Origin: Otatea glauca
Lineage: Eukaryota; Streptophyta; Magnoliopsida; Poales; Poaceae
Reading direction: 5' to 3'
NCBI GenBank assembly: GCA_036346275.1
Contig: CM070713.1
Span: 77,306,382-77,370,381 of the forward strand
Length of the DNA: 64,000 nt
Shown: in pieces, positions 24,268 through 36,200 of the stretch
Layout: each line of letters starts with the position of its first letter
Numbering within the stretch: the stretch's first letter is position 1
The notes under the pieces: generated by a model
Seen by the model: the letters and a program-made list of their open reading frames with translations, nothing else
Told to the model about the DNA's origin: nothing
Databases searched by the model: none
Position numbers and translations under genes: made by a program

Positions 24268-26090
24268 GGGGTGCCTGTCACAGCTTCAACTTCACCAAAA
24301 TCCGTAGAGTTGGTGTAGCAGAATATTCTTAGCTCTAGAAAATTATGGAGCTAGAGTTGTGGATACATTAACAATGTTTAGGTAGATCGTCTTGTTTATA
24401 TTTTATACTAAAAATATAAACTTAATTCACTTTATTTTAGCCTACAGACTCCAGATCTGAAGTTGATACGGATATAAGAAGCTACACTAGAATCAATCTC
24501 GATGATTTTAGCATGCATATGCCAAATCACTGGAAAGATACGGAAGTCTAATTTCCAGCGCTTCAAACCATGTATCGTTTCGACTTCCGAAGAAAAAGTT
24601 ATGATTATTTAAGTGAAAGCTGCAAATGCTTTTTTATGGGTGCACGAGATTAAAAGAACACTCCTCAAATACTCCACCAATATGACCTTTCACATACCTT
24701 CTTTAGTATTTGCGTCCATACCTAGCTATGAGGGTTGTTCCTACTATAAATACCCCATGTACTCCTTTATTATAAGCAGAGAAAAGTGAAAAATGTTATG
24801 AGCAATTTTTGAATTAGCCACCATGTCATCTTCTCCACCATAGAATGGATGTATGGAGGGATCTTTATCCACTCCAGTCGTTTGACGACCCCTAGTGTAG
24901 TTAGTCGAATGACTTGATTCAGGTTGCTGTATTGAGATAGTAGTTGGTTTCAAGTACGTTCGTTAGGTTGCACTGTTATCATGGCTGCTTGCAGCTAGTT
25001 ATCTTCCTTTTTCTTGTTCTCACATCGTGAAGATCGGACCTCTTTTTCTCCTCCATATCATTTTTTGCCACGGTGAGAACTAGTTACCATTTAGTATTCT
25101 TGCAAGCTCAATATTTGGTTATCGATTCCAGATTAGTGGTGATCTGATTTCAACGGTCATAGGATAGGGTTGGTTGAGATGTCGAATTTTTGTTCTCTCC
25201 CTTCAGGTTCTATCAGCTGTGTGATTAGGTTTTTTTTTTTGGAGTTGTATCCTTATCTTGAGTCCTTCTGTATTTATATACTTAGTACTATCGAGTCTGT
25301 AATTTTTTTGATCAAGTCTTTGATAATCACCATTCACATACACTACAACAACTAGCATGAGTCGAGGACGACTCATTTTGAAGAAAGGGAGAATGATATG
25401 GATATGAGAAGCTACACCAAAATCAATCTTGACGATTTTAGCATGCATATGCCATATCACTGGAAAGATATGGAAGTCTAATTTCCAGCGCTTCAAACCA
25501 TGCATCGTTTCGACTTCCAAAGCAAAAGTTATGACTATTTAAGTGGAAACTGTAAAGGCTGTTTTGTGGGTGCGCGAGATTAAAAGAAGACTCAAATGCT
25601 CTACCAATATGACCTTCCGCATACCTTCTTTAATATTTGCGTTCATACCTAGCTAGGAGGGTTGTTCCTAGTATAAATACCTCATCTAGTCTTCTATTGT
25701 AACCAAGTGAAAAAGTAAAAAATATTATGAGTAATTTTTAGAATCAGCCATCATGCCCCATCATGGCGTCTTCTCCACCATGAAGTGGTTGTATGAAGAT
25801 ATCCTTATCCATCCCGATCGTTTGACGACCCCTAGTGTAGTTGGGCGAATGATTTGATTCAGGTTGTTGTATTGAGACAGTGGTTGGTTTCAAGTACATT
25901 CGTCAAGTTGCGTTATTATCTTGGCTATTTATAGCTAGTTATTGAGACCGTTGTTGGTTGGAATTGGTGTTCATCATCGTCTCCTTCAGGTGACGCTAGT
26001 TATCCTTCCTCTTGCTCTCACGTCGTGAAGATCCGGCCCTCCTCCATATCAAAAGTGGAGCTAAGATCTAGAGCTCTGCCAAACATGACC
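24268..26090. mobile_element. Tourist-like MITE (about 230 bp net) split by an LTR element
   Basis: Flanked by TTA on both sides (24265-24267 and 26091-26093). Its left part (24268-24463) is the reverse-complement relative of the MITE at 45254-46515. They share GTAGGCTAAAATAAAGTG, AAACTTAATTCAC and CACCAAAATCCGT. The right part after the retroelement carries GAGCTCTGCCAAACATGACC, the mirror of a GGTCATGTTTGGCAGAGC end. Confidence 0.68.
24464..26051 (+). mobile_element. Short non-autonomous LTR retroelement with two LTRs
   Basis: The 5' LTR 24464-25060 (597 bp) and 3' LTR 25394-26051 (658 bp) both end CCATATCA and start TGATA[TC]GG. TSDs GAAGT (24459-24463) and AAAGT (26052-26056) differ by one base. 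The interior is only 333 bp, has no coding, and ends in a purine-rich tract AAGAAAGGGAGAA just before the 3' LTR. A clear primer-binding site was not seen. The 3' LTR holds an extra ~60 bp. TATA-like ACTATAAATAC lies near 24743. A third LTR of this family is solo at 40814-41406. Confidence 0.88.
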
Positions 26091-26093
26091 TTA

Positions 26094-26465
26094 ATAAGGG
26101 AAGCTGTGCACACTAAGGAGAACTTTTTCTTTCTTTCTATATCCTTTTTCGTTCTCTTCGATTACTGGTAAGTTTTTCCTTGTAGTTTTAGGAACCGTCC
26201 CCTCACAACGACGTATGTACATTCTTCTCAAACAAGATAAAACCGTGTGAAAGTTCAAGGGAGAACCATGTTTAGTGAGAAGAACTGGACGAACACATGA
26301 TCTAATAAAATATCGAGGAAATACTTCTATAGTACTATGATTCTTTTTTTAGAGAAAATACTATATTTCTTTCTCTTCTACATCGATTCAAGTCCAAATA
26401 ATACCTTTTACTAATCTTGGAAGAGTTCCTGCCTCCTCCTTGCTTTGAGCTGTTGGAGAGCCGGC
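26094..26465. other. Intergenic, AT-rich, no gene seen
   Basis: AT-rich sequence with pyrimidine runs near 26127-26160. It separates the MITE from the tandem array that follows. Confidence 0.45.
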
Positions 26466-26467
26466 TC

Positions 26468-26890
26468 AAAAAAATTACGCTCGGGCCCTTTTTCGTGAAA
26501 AAAAATTACGTTTAGGTCCTTTCCGGGCAAAAAAATTACGACCGGTTCTTTTTTTGGAAAAGAATATATATTCGTTCATGCCCTTTTAGCGTTTTTAGGC
26601 GTAGCGCTTGGGTCCTTTTTGGGGAAATCAAACTTACGTTTAGGTCCTTTTTCAGAAAAAAAAATCGTCAGATCCTTTTTCCGGAAACAAAAACTACGCG
26701 CTACGTTTAGGCCCTTTTGCTATATTTTTTTCTTACGTTTAGGTCCTTTTCCGAAAACAAAATACGCTTGGGTCCTTTTTTTGGGAAAAATTTGTTTATG
26801 TCCTTTTTTCGTTTTTTAGCGTTAAGCAGGCGCTACGTTTAGGTCCTTTTTTGTTTTTAAAAATTATTACGTTTAGGAATTTTTCAAAAA
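26468..26890. repeat. Degenerate ~32-bp tandem array, about 13 units
   Basis: Successive units of about 30-36 bp follow the pattern ACGTTTAGGTCCTTTTTC, then a G-poor A-run. Clear units start near 26510, 26608, 26636, 26702, 26734, 26763 and 26835. Many units contain a CCTTTTTC...GAAAA mini-palindrome. Variants read TTGGGTCC or TTAGGCCC. No coding. Confidence 0.75.
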
Positions 26891-27006
26891 AAACGCTTAC
26901 ATCACGTGTTTCCCCGATTTGCTCACGTTGAGAGCGACGTGCGCACGTTTTCTCGATTTGCTTGCGTGGCAGGTGGCGGTCGTGGCGTGGCACGCCGCGG
27001 ACACTT

Positions 27007-30000
27007 TGTAAGGTTGAGGATGCCGACTAGAGGGGGGTGAATAGGCGGCTTTTAAAAATCTCTCGCTAATTTCTACAAAGCAATTCACCCCTAGTTTCCC
27101 TAATGCCAAAACCTTAACAAATATAAATGCGGAAGCGATAAACTAAGGTTTTGACAAACAAGGCCTAAATTCTCTAGGCTCACTATGTGCACTAACTAAT
27201 TATGTCTCTAACAAGAATATGCAATCCTAAAGGCAATCAATCAATCAATTTAATTTTATGAATATAAATTGCTTGAACATAAATAACAAACACAATGCAA
27301 GCACAAGAGACACAATACTTTTTACCGTGGGGTTCGGAGACTTGCCGGTCTCCCCTAGTCTACGTTGAGGTTAGCCCAAACACATTGAACCGGCTCCACG
27401 AATTGAGCACCCACCTCGAATCCACTAGTGGTAGCTCCTTTTCCCTCTCGAGTAGGCGAGCTCCAACCTTCACAAACTTTGTCGGGGCTTCTCACAACCT
27501 CCGTTGAGAGCTCCCGCGCACGACGTCGCTACGCCGTCTAGGAGGCGGCAACCTCCAAGAGTAACAAGTCAAGCCCTTCCGCTTAAACCTCACCAAGTGC
27601 AACTCATGCACAAGGATCCTCCTCAAGTGCAACACATGCACAAGAAGCTCTCAATCCACTTCCTAATTGCAACACATGCAATTAGGACTTACTCTTAGCT
27701 CAAAAGGCAAATTTGAGAAGGCAACACATGCACTTCACCCCAAGAACACACACTTGATTTCAAAGAACCAACAAATGCCCCCAAGGCCTCCTTTATAAAT
27801 TCCAAGCCAAAACTAGCCATTGGGGCGAAACTGAAAAACTCAAGAAACCCGGTGCTACAGCCCTCTCATGGGACGGTAGCGGCGGCCTCGCCAACGGCTA
27901 CAAAACTAGTCGTTGCAGAAAACCTAAGCACCGCCAAGCGGGAGCGGTGCTACCGTTTGGCGTAGCACCGCCTCAGCCGAACTCAAAACACCTCTCTCGG
28001 AAAAATCACACCGGCCGGAGGGGCGGTAGCACCGGACCTCGGTGCTCTGGCTACCATGGTGGTAGCTCGACCGCTGGATCGCCCAAAAACATCCCTATCT
28101 GGAATTTCCACACCGGCCAGAGGGGCGGTAGCATCGGACCGTCGGTGCTACCGGCCAAACTGCGGTAGCACCGGACCCCGGTGCTACCGGCCTTACAAGG
28201 GCAGACGACGGCCTCGAGAGAAAACACTGTTTTTCACAAAAACTTTTCTCCAAACCATTAAAGATATATTCTTGGAGCTATGTGAGGATCAACACATGAT
28301 CACAACACTATGCAAAACACATTTGCATATGTTAATCACATACTCCAAAGAATCTCATTAAGCACAACTTATTTGCAAAACACATTTGCAAATAAACCAA
28401 GAATTTATGAGATCAATCCTCTTAGCCATGTGATGATCAACACATGATCAAGTCAATTTGCAAAACACATTTGCAAACCCTATTCACATGCTCTAGGATC
28501 GAAACCCATAATCTCAAGTTCATTTGCAAAACACATTTGCAAACAACAACTCTAACTTATTTGCAAAACACATTCGCAAATAAACTCGAACTTTTAAGAT
28601 CAATCCTCTTAGCCATGATCAAAACATGATCCCGACACTTTGCAAAACACATTTGAAAATGCCAACACATGCTCTAGGATCGAACCTTATAACTTCCAGC
28701 TTATTTGCATAACACATTTGCAAATAACAAACCAACACTTTGCAAAAACACATTTTGCAACCAAACCAAGCTTAGCCTTGTGATGATCAACACATGATCC
28801 AATCACAAGCTAAAACACCAAAGCATGAGCTCTCTATTTGCAACACATGCAAATCTCTAGCACCATGCAAACAACCACAACAATTCAAATCTCTAGCACC
28901 AGTGCATGAGCTCTCTATTTGCAACACATGCAAATCTCTAGCTCCATGCAACCACTTTAAACCAAATCAATTAAGATTCAAATAAGATGCAAGCATGAGC
29001 ACCCTTATTTGCAACACATGCAAATACTTTGCTCATGCAAAATCCAATGCACAAGCTTCACCCATTTGCAACACATGCCGAATGATTAGCTTCATGCAAA
29101 CACCAAACCAAGAGAGTGAGCTAGAGTGAACCGGATCGAGTTCATCAACACATGATGAAGCTCAAGCTAAAAGACTCAACCCCTCTTAATAGTACGACAA
29201 CCTAACTAGCAACCCGGTCTCCCAACCAAGCACCGAGACCGGTAAAAGACTAGGAACACATCCTTATCCCTAGCTAGTTATACCTTTGCCGCACTTGATC
29301 CACTTGGAACTTTTATGATTTACAATCATCTTCTCTCCAGGATCACCTCTTTTTCTTCGTCATCAACGCATGATGAACCTTCTCTAGCCCTTCTCTTCAC
29401 TTCGGGATCACCTCTTGAAGCTCATCAACATATGATGACTTCTTCTTCCCGATTCTTCATCATCTTGGACTTAACCTACTTCACAACTCATGAAAGATGT
29501 TAGTCCAACAAACACGATTGTCTCAATCATCACCACACTCCATTAACACATAATGGATGCCTCCAAGATCGATTGAGCACAACCCAAATTAATTTGAACG
29601 ATTAATTGTTGTCTTGAGCACTTTGATGCAACTAATGTTTCATTATACTCAAGAACTTTTCGCTTGTCTTTAATCAACAAGGAAACACCATCAACACATG
29701 ATGAAATGTTCTTTGATTGATTGAGAGACAATCGAACTCAATTTAAACTCATTTAAATTGACATGAGCATATAACTACACAAGTCATATATACTCAAAAG
29801 ATTGTTTCAAGGTCTTGATCCTTTATATTGTATGACAAGAGGACATGGATCAATACAATTGAAACATCAAGTTAAATTATAAACTCCCCTAGATGTGTGC
29901 ATTCATGTATATATGAATTAAAAACATAATGCACATATTTGGTCTAAAGCAATGGAAGAGTTCATACTTTAACTTGAATTCTAAGTATGCATTTATATAA

Positions 30001-30174
30001 TAGAATGAATACGAGTGCATACCTTAGGTTTTCTATTTTCCATCCAAGTATGAGACTAATAAGAATAAGACTTAATAAAACATATTAGTCTCATAATGAT
30101 TAGATTTGTCATTAAACAATGATTAAACATTAATATTAAACCAATCACCAAAACCAATAAAGCTTGAACTTACA
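27007..30174. mobile_element. Exceptionally long solo LTR, 3168 bp, TSD CACTT
   Basis: Starts TGTAAGG and ends CTTACA (6-bp inverted ends), with a perfect TSD CACTT at 27002-27006 and 30175-30179. The head holds GAGGATGCCGACTAGAGG. A GC-rich zone (about 27900-28200) carries palindromes built on GGTAGCACCGG/CCGGTGCTACC. Next comes an array of ATTTGCAAAACACATTTGCAAA-like units (eight near 28308-28760, then four shorter TTTGCAACACATGCAAA forms). TGATGATCAACACATGATC also recurs. No gag or pol. Palindromes around CACCGGAC recall those described for Sirevirus LTRs, but that link is inference. Confidence 0.85.
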
Positions 30175-30179
30175 CACTT

Positions 30180-30519
30180 GCCTAGTGTCCAATACTACCA
30201 TTTGATTTGCTCGGTCGACGATTTAGCCCAACAGAACAGTTAATATCGGGCTTATGTGTGGCCCATGTGAGAGCAGTGAGTAGTTGCAGCGTTCGGCAGT
30301 TGGGCCTTGGGTTCGTCGCTGACCAGCCTCCGCGTCGTCACTCGGGCTTGTCACTCACCGATCACCATTCAGCACAGTCAAAATCACCCGCAAAACCGCA
30401 TGAAAAGCTACGTCCGCGAGGGGGCAACGTCAGGCTCTTCTCTCCCTTCACACCAAAGGCAACGGCAGCGCTTGCCATTCCCTCCCACACCGTGGTGCGA
30501 CGTTTGGTGGTTTGAAAAT
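30180..30519. other. Intergenic, GC-richer, no gene called
   Basis: Moderately GC-rich with short open frames (for example 30207-30515 +) that have no recognisable motif. Probably neutral spacer between a solo LTR and a repeat block. Confidence 0.4.
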
Positions 30520-31960
30520 TCGATTTCGGAATAAATTTCGTCCCTGGCCGAATCGCGAAATTTCGGAAATATTTCGGACGAAATTTGAATTTTAAAATTC
30601 AAATCCGGTCCATTCCGAAAAAAACCGAAATTCGGCCGAAAAACCCAAAATCTCGGATTTCGGGTTTTTTGCAACGGCTAAAAAGTGGTCTAAACGTTAA
30701 CAAAAAATTTTGAATTTTTTTTGGATGTTCTTGACACATTTTTTATGTTCTCACAAAAATTTCAATTGATTATCACATCTGAGGAATTTTTAAAAATTCG
30801 GAGAGTGGTACTGTCCTGATAAAACACTGACCGACAAGTTTGATCCGAATGGAAAATAGTACAAATCAAGTTATAAACTATTGAAAGTTTTTATGAATGG
30901 TTATGATACATAAATAATGTTCTCACAAAAATTTCAGCTGAATATCACATGTGAGGAATTTTTAAAAATTCGGAGAGTGGTACTATCCTGATAGAACACT
31001 GACCGACAAGTTTGATTCGAATGAAAAATGGTACAAATCAAGTTAGAAACTATTGAATTTTTTTTTGAATGGTTATGATGTATCTATAATGCTCTCATAA
31101 AATTTTCATATTATTATCAAACTATATGAATTTTTAAAAATTCAAACAGTACTACTGCCCTGTTAAAAGGCTTACCGGCAAACTTGAACAAAATGAAAAA
31201 TTATGTAAACCATAAATTTTTTTGAAAATTTTACAGAATTGTGATAAGTAAGTTCTTAATATCCCATAAAATTTTGATTCATGATCACACACCAGTGAAT
31301 TTACAAAATTCTTACAAGGCACAATACCATTTATGTTCTTTTCTTTTTGATTTTTGAAATATAATATAACAAACGAAGTTCAATTCTTACATAGATTTGA
31401 TTGACCAAACAAACAAAGTTATTTTTTTTTAAAATTATTTAATGGTACTGAGTCAATTATTAATCTCTCACAAAAAATTTAGATCATAATCACAATCAAA
31501 AAATTTATAAAATTCTGACAATATAACTGTCCCAATTATGTTCATTCTGTTTTTGATTTTTTAAAGATAACAAATGAAGTTAAATTATTTTGAAATTTTT
31601 TATGTATGATCATAAACTGATAAGGATAGTAACATAAAACTTTCAGATTATTATCAAGCTTGTACAATTTTATAAAAATCTAACAATTTTTCTGCCAAAA
31701 TTTTAAAATGTTTAAAAAATTCGTTTTTTCAACAAATTTTCATAGGAGATGACTTTCCTAAGGGTTATTGGACCAAATACGGCCCTAAAAGATTCAAAAC
31801 CGGCCAAAAAGCATGAAATTTCGCCGAAAAACCAAAATTTTGGTTACTGTAGCAATTTTAAATTTTTTTGAATTGTTTTTTTTCGGCCGGTACTTTAGAT
31901 TTCTGGATGGTCTGAAATATGAAATTCGCCAAAATTTGGAACCCTGGTTTGGTCCACAGT
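30520..31960. repeat. AT-rich repeat block with a ~172-bp tandem period
   Basis: Both flanks are rich in AAATTTCGG/CCGAAATTT. Inside, units starting TGGTTATGAT at 30898 and 31070, with relatives near 30725 and 31239 and weaker ones near 31440 and 31610, share GTTCTCACAAAAATTTCA, GAATTTTTAAAAATTC and CTGACCGACAAGTTTGA. The first two units are very similar; later ones decay. It may be an internal satellite of a larger unidentified element ending near GGAACCCTGG (31939). No coding. Confidence 0.65.
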
Positions 31961-32785
31961 GCAGCGTCATTGTTGTCTGCGCCCACAGGTCACGAGAAAC
32001 TCACCCCTGCCTACGCGGCCCCGTACCGCCCCACGGGAGGCAGGGCCTTTGGCTCATGTTGTTACGAGTTTTAAGGCTTTTTTTGCATTTGACCTAATTT
32101 TTTTAAGCTTAGTCCCATCAAAACTAAATTGCAAATCTAACCTTCTTAATTTCGGAAGGACTGAAAGACAGTACATGTACCTAATGCGGTATGGGAGCAT
32201 GATAAATATATATCGTGATCGAGAGAGAAATAGATTTGTAATTTCGTTCAGATAAAAACCAAATTTAAAAAAAAATGCTAAGAGACAAAAAAAACCAAAG
32301 AAAGGGCCTAAGTAATTTATACTCTACAAGAAGTCACATCCATGGCTACTTGGATCCATAAAACAAGTTAGAAACGTTTTACAGCAGTAGTGCCTAGGAA
32401 TAGTAACAGAATACCTAAACAGTAGATGTGGTTAGTTGCTATATAATACTACTGTCACTAGAAGTCATTAGGGAATCAGGATTCGCGAGTGAGTGCACGC
32501 CCTGTAGACTCCTTATTAGTACTCACTACTCACCGTTAACATGTTGGCCTATTTTGGATTGTGTGTATTTAATTTTTGAGAGTGTCTACCCATTATTAGA
32601 AAAAATGACCAATTCAGCACACAAATCATTTGATTTTTGAACCGCACCATCTCAATTCAATGGTCCTCCTCCTTCCCCATTTCTATACGAGCCAATCCAC
32701 CTCTAATAACGATCCCAATTTAGATTGTTGCCACCCGCCCACTGTTGCCGCGCTGCCCATCTTGTCGCCGCTTCTCGTCACCCAC
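31961..32785. other. Intergenic, no gene recognised
   Basis: Mixed composition, with GC-rich patches near 31970-32060 and 32730-32785. Open frames are under 100 codons and show no familiar motif. It continues after 38774, where the CACTA insertion ends. Confidence 0.45.
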
Positions 32786-33250
32786 CACTATTACAGAAAG
32801 GTCCATATTAAACACCTTATCACATACGGTTCTTCAAAACCGTTTATGATGATGGCCATCACTGACGATTATACATTAAAATCGTCAGTGATATCATCAC
32901 AAACGGTTCCATCTATATACTATAAGTGATATACAAAGATACCACTGACAGTTTTAGTCCAAAACCGTCACTGATGACACTTGTTGCTATCAAATATAGT
33001 TCTATTATAGAACTGTCTATGATATGTTAGTATCAGAGACAGTTCTATAATAGAATCGTCTGAGGTAACATCTATTCCTATAAATATACCGATCGGTTCC
33101 TTGCATAGGATATGCAACGTGTTTCGCCTTCCCTAACCGGCCACCCCGCATCGCGCCTCCTTTCTCGCGTCGTCGGCCTCCCCGCACGCCGACGGTCTCC
33201 TCACCTATCCTCCTTTGCACCGTTGGCCTCCTCCCCTGCGTCGGTCTCTT

Positions 33251-36200
33251 TGTAAGATCGAGGATGCCGACTAGAGGAGGGGTGAATAGGCGGTTTTAAA
33301 AATTCTTCTCTAAAGATCATTATAGCCAAAACCTATAATTAATGCGGGAGCATAAATCAAACGGCTTTGACAATTAAGATCTAAATCCTCTATGCTCACT
33401 ATGTGCACTAACAATCTAAGATTAAATCAAGGTTTACAATCTTAGGTTGACAAGCAAGCAATTTAATTCTAGAAATGTAAATTGCAAGATAGTAAATGAA
33501 CAATAGAGAGCAAACCACAATTGACACACAATTTTTACCATGGTGTTTGGAGAATTGCCGTTCTCCTCTAATCCACGTTGAGGTAAGCCAAACGATTTGG
33601 ATCGGCTCCACGAATTAAGCCAAGCACCTCGAATCCACTAGTGGTAATTCTTTCCCCCTCTGGGTAGGTGAGCTCCAACATTCACAACTCGTCGGGCTTT
33701 CTCACAATTTTTTTTGAGATTGTCATCAAACCAACAACGCCTCCACGCCATCTAGGTGATCGGTAAACACCAAGAGTAACAAATCAAGCATATTGCTTGA
33801 TTCTCACCAAGTGCAACACATACACAAGGATGCTCAATCCTTCTCTAGATGCAACATATGCAACTAGAGACCTTCTCTCCTTACTCACAAGGTGCAACAC
33901 ATGCATAATTGAGAAAAGGCTTGCACTAGCTCAAAAGAAAGCAAATAGAACACCAAGAGTCACCAAACAAGAAACTCAAGCTCAAAAGCATATTCTGTAA
34001 AAAATAACTACCACAATATTCAACGATTGTGCCGCTCGAGCGGCACTGCCACCTATGTAGGATTGATAGTGCCACATTTTCAACAAAAAAAGATAATAAC
34101 TTTTTGCTCCGAAGTCCGATTTAGGTGATCTTGGACTCCGTGAAAAGCTTATCGAGAGGACTATAATTCCTACCCATTTTCAAGATTTAAGCAACCATAG
34201 ATATTTTCAAATATCACAAAAACTCCAATATAACCAGTCAAGTCTAAAATATGATTTTCTCAAAATCCCTCACATAGACTTGATCAAGGGCGTGACTACA
34301 AGCTAGCAAGAGTCAATAAGATCAAACCTTGAGCCATGTGATGATCAACTCATGATCAAAATAATTTTGCAAAATATATTTGCAAATTCTAGTCACATGC
34401 TTAAAAGAACTGCACAAATATCATTTTTTTTGCAAAACACATTTGCAAATAACAAATTCACACAAACAAAAGCACAAAAAACACGCATGAACTTAAACAT
34501 AGCTATGTGATGATCAACACATGATCTCTACAAATTTGCAAAACACATTTGTAAACTCTAGTCACATGCTAAGAAGAGTTCTTACATGAACTTCAACATT
34601 TTGCACAACACATTTTGCAAAACAACATCAAACATGAGCTTCTCCTATTTGCAAAACACATATGCAAATCAAAGCTCAATGCAAGGAACACATCAATAAA
34701 ATTGCAAGTATGAGCTACAACTATTTGCAAAACACATTCGTAAATATTTGCTCCATGCAAAAATCAAATCAAGAGTATGAGCTAGAGCAAGCTAGATTGA
34801 GCTATCAACACTTGATGAGACTCAAGCTATGCTAATTAATAGTACGGCAACTTATACTAGCAACTCGACTTCCCAACCAAACGCCGAGCCCTATGCTAGT
34901 TATACATTTGCCTTACACAACCACTTTGAGCTTTTGCTTGATGACTATCATCATCTCTCTAAGTCTGGGTCTTCGTACACATGATGAATATCTCTTCTCG
35001 TTGAGATCTATTCTTAATGCTCATCAACACATGATGAAATCCTTTGTCACGAAACTTAATTTGATGACCATCAACATATGATATCATCCAAAGTCTTCGT
35101 CTCGTTGGACTTAACCTATATCCACAACCTCAAGAAAAAAGTTAGTCCAACAAACATGGTTGTCCCAATCATCAATGTACTCTATTAACACATAACAGGT
35201 GCCTCCAAGATCTTTTGATCTAATCTCTTGATGATTGACCACAACCCAAATCAATTGATGAAAATAATTTGATTTGTTTTGAGTATTTTAGTGCTACTAA
35301 AGCTTCGTATACTCAAGCACTTTCGATTGTCCTTAATCAACAAGGCACACCATCAACACATGATGGAGAGTCAAAGTCCATTGATCTAGTTCTTTAATGA
35401 TTGAACGACAACCGAGCACAATTTAAATTACTTTTTAAATTATTATGAGTATATTTCAACTATGCAAGCTTCATATACTCAATTTGATGAGTTTCAAAGT
35501 AATGGTTCAATTGATATGGAGTGATGGAAAGGGATCAATGCTATTGAGATCATTAAACATAGAATGAACTCTATTAAATGTGTGCATATATACAATTGAA
35601 CTAGAACCAATATCCACATATTCAATTTGAGATTTCTTTGAAATTTATCATATATTAACATGAGTATACTACAACTACACAAGTTTTATATACTTAATGA
35701 TTTGTTTCAAAGTAAAGATCCTTGAAATGTGTGGCAAGATAAAAAAAGATCGATACTATTGAAACTTCAAGATTAAGCATTGACTCCCCCTAAATGTGTG
35801 CATTCATGTATATATGGAATTGAAAACATTTTGCACATCTTAAGATTGAGACTACGGTGAAGTTCATCCTTTATCTTGAATCCAAGGAATGCATATAGAA
35901 ATAATAGAGTTGTATTGGATGCATACCTTTGAGATTTCCATTTTTCAATGAGATGTCACTTTGATATTTCCATCTTTTTCATCCATAAGAGACTAATAAG
36001 AGTTAAACTCAACAAAAGATTTAGTCTCATAAAAGATTTTTCATTAATTAACAATTGAGACTAATCAATATTACGATTATTAAAAGAGTTAGTCTCAATA
36101 TTGGATTTGTCATTAACAATAAAACCAAATTAATAGAGTGAAGGGCTGAAATGGCGATCAGAGGGGGAGGTGAATGATCCCAAATAAAATTTTTCTCACT

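Noticed and set aside
28300..29080. Regular ATTTGCAAA-type repeats resembling a CRISPR array
   Set aside because: Eukaryotic context, irregular spacing, variable repeat length, and placement inside a TSD-bounded LTR rule out CRISPR.
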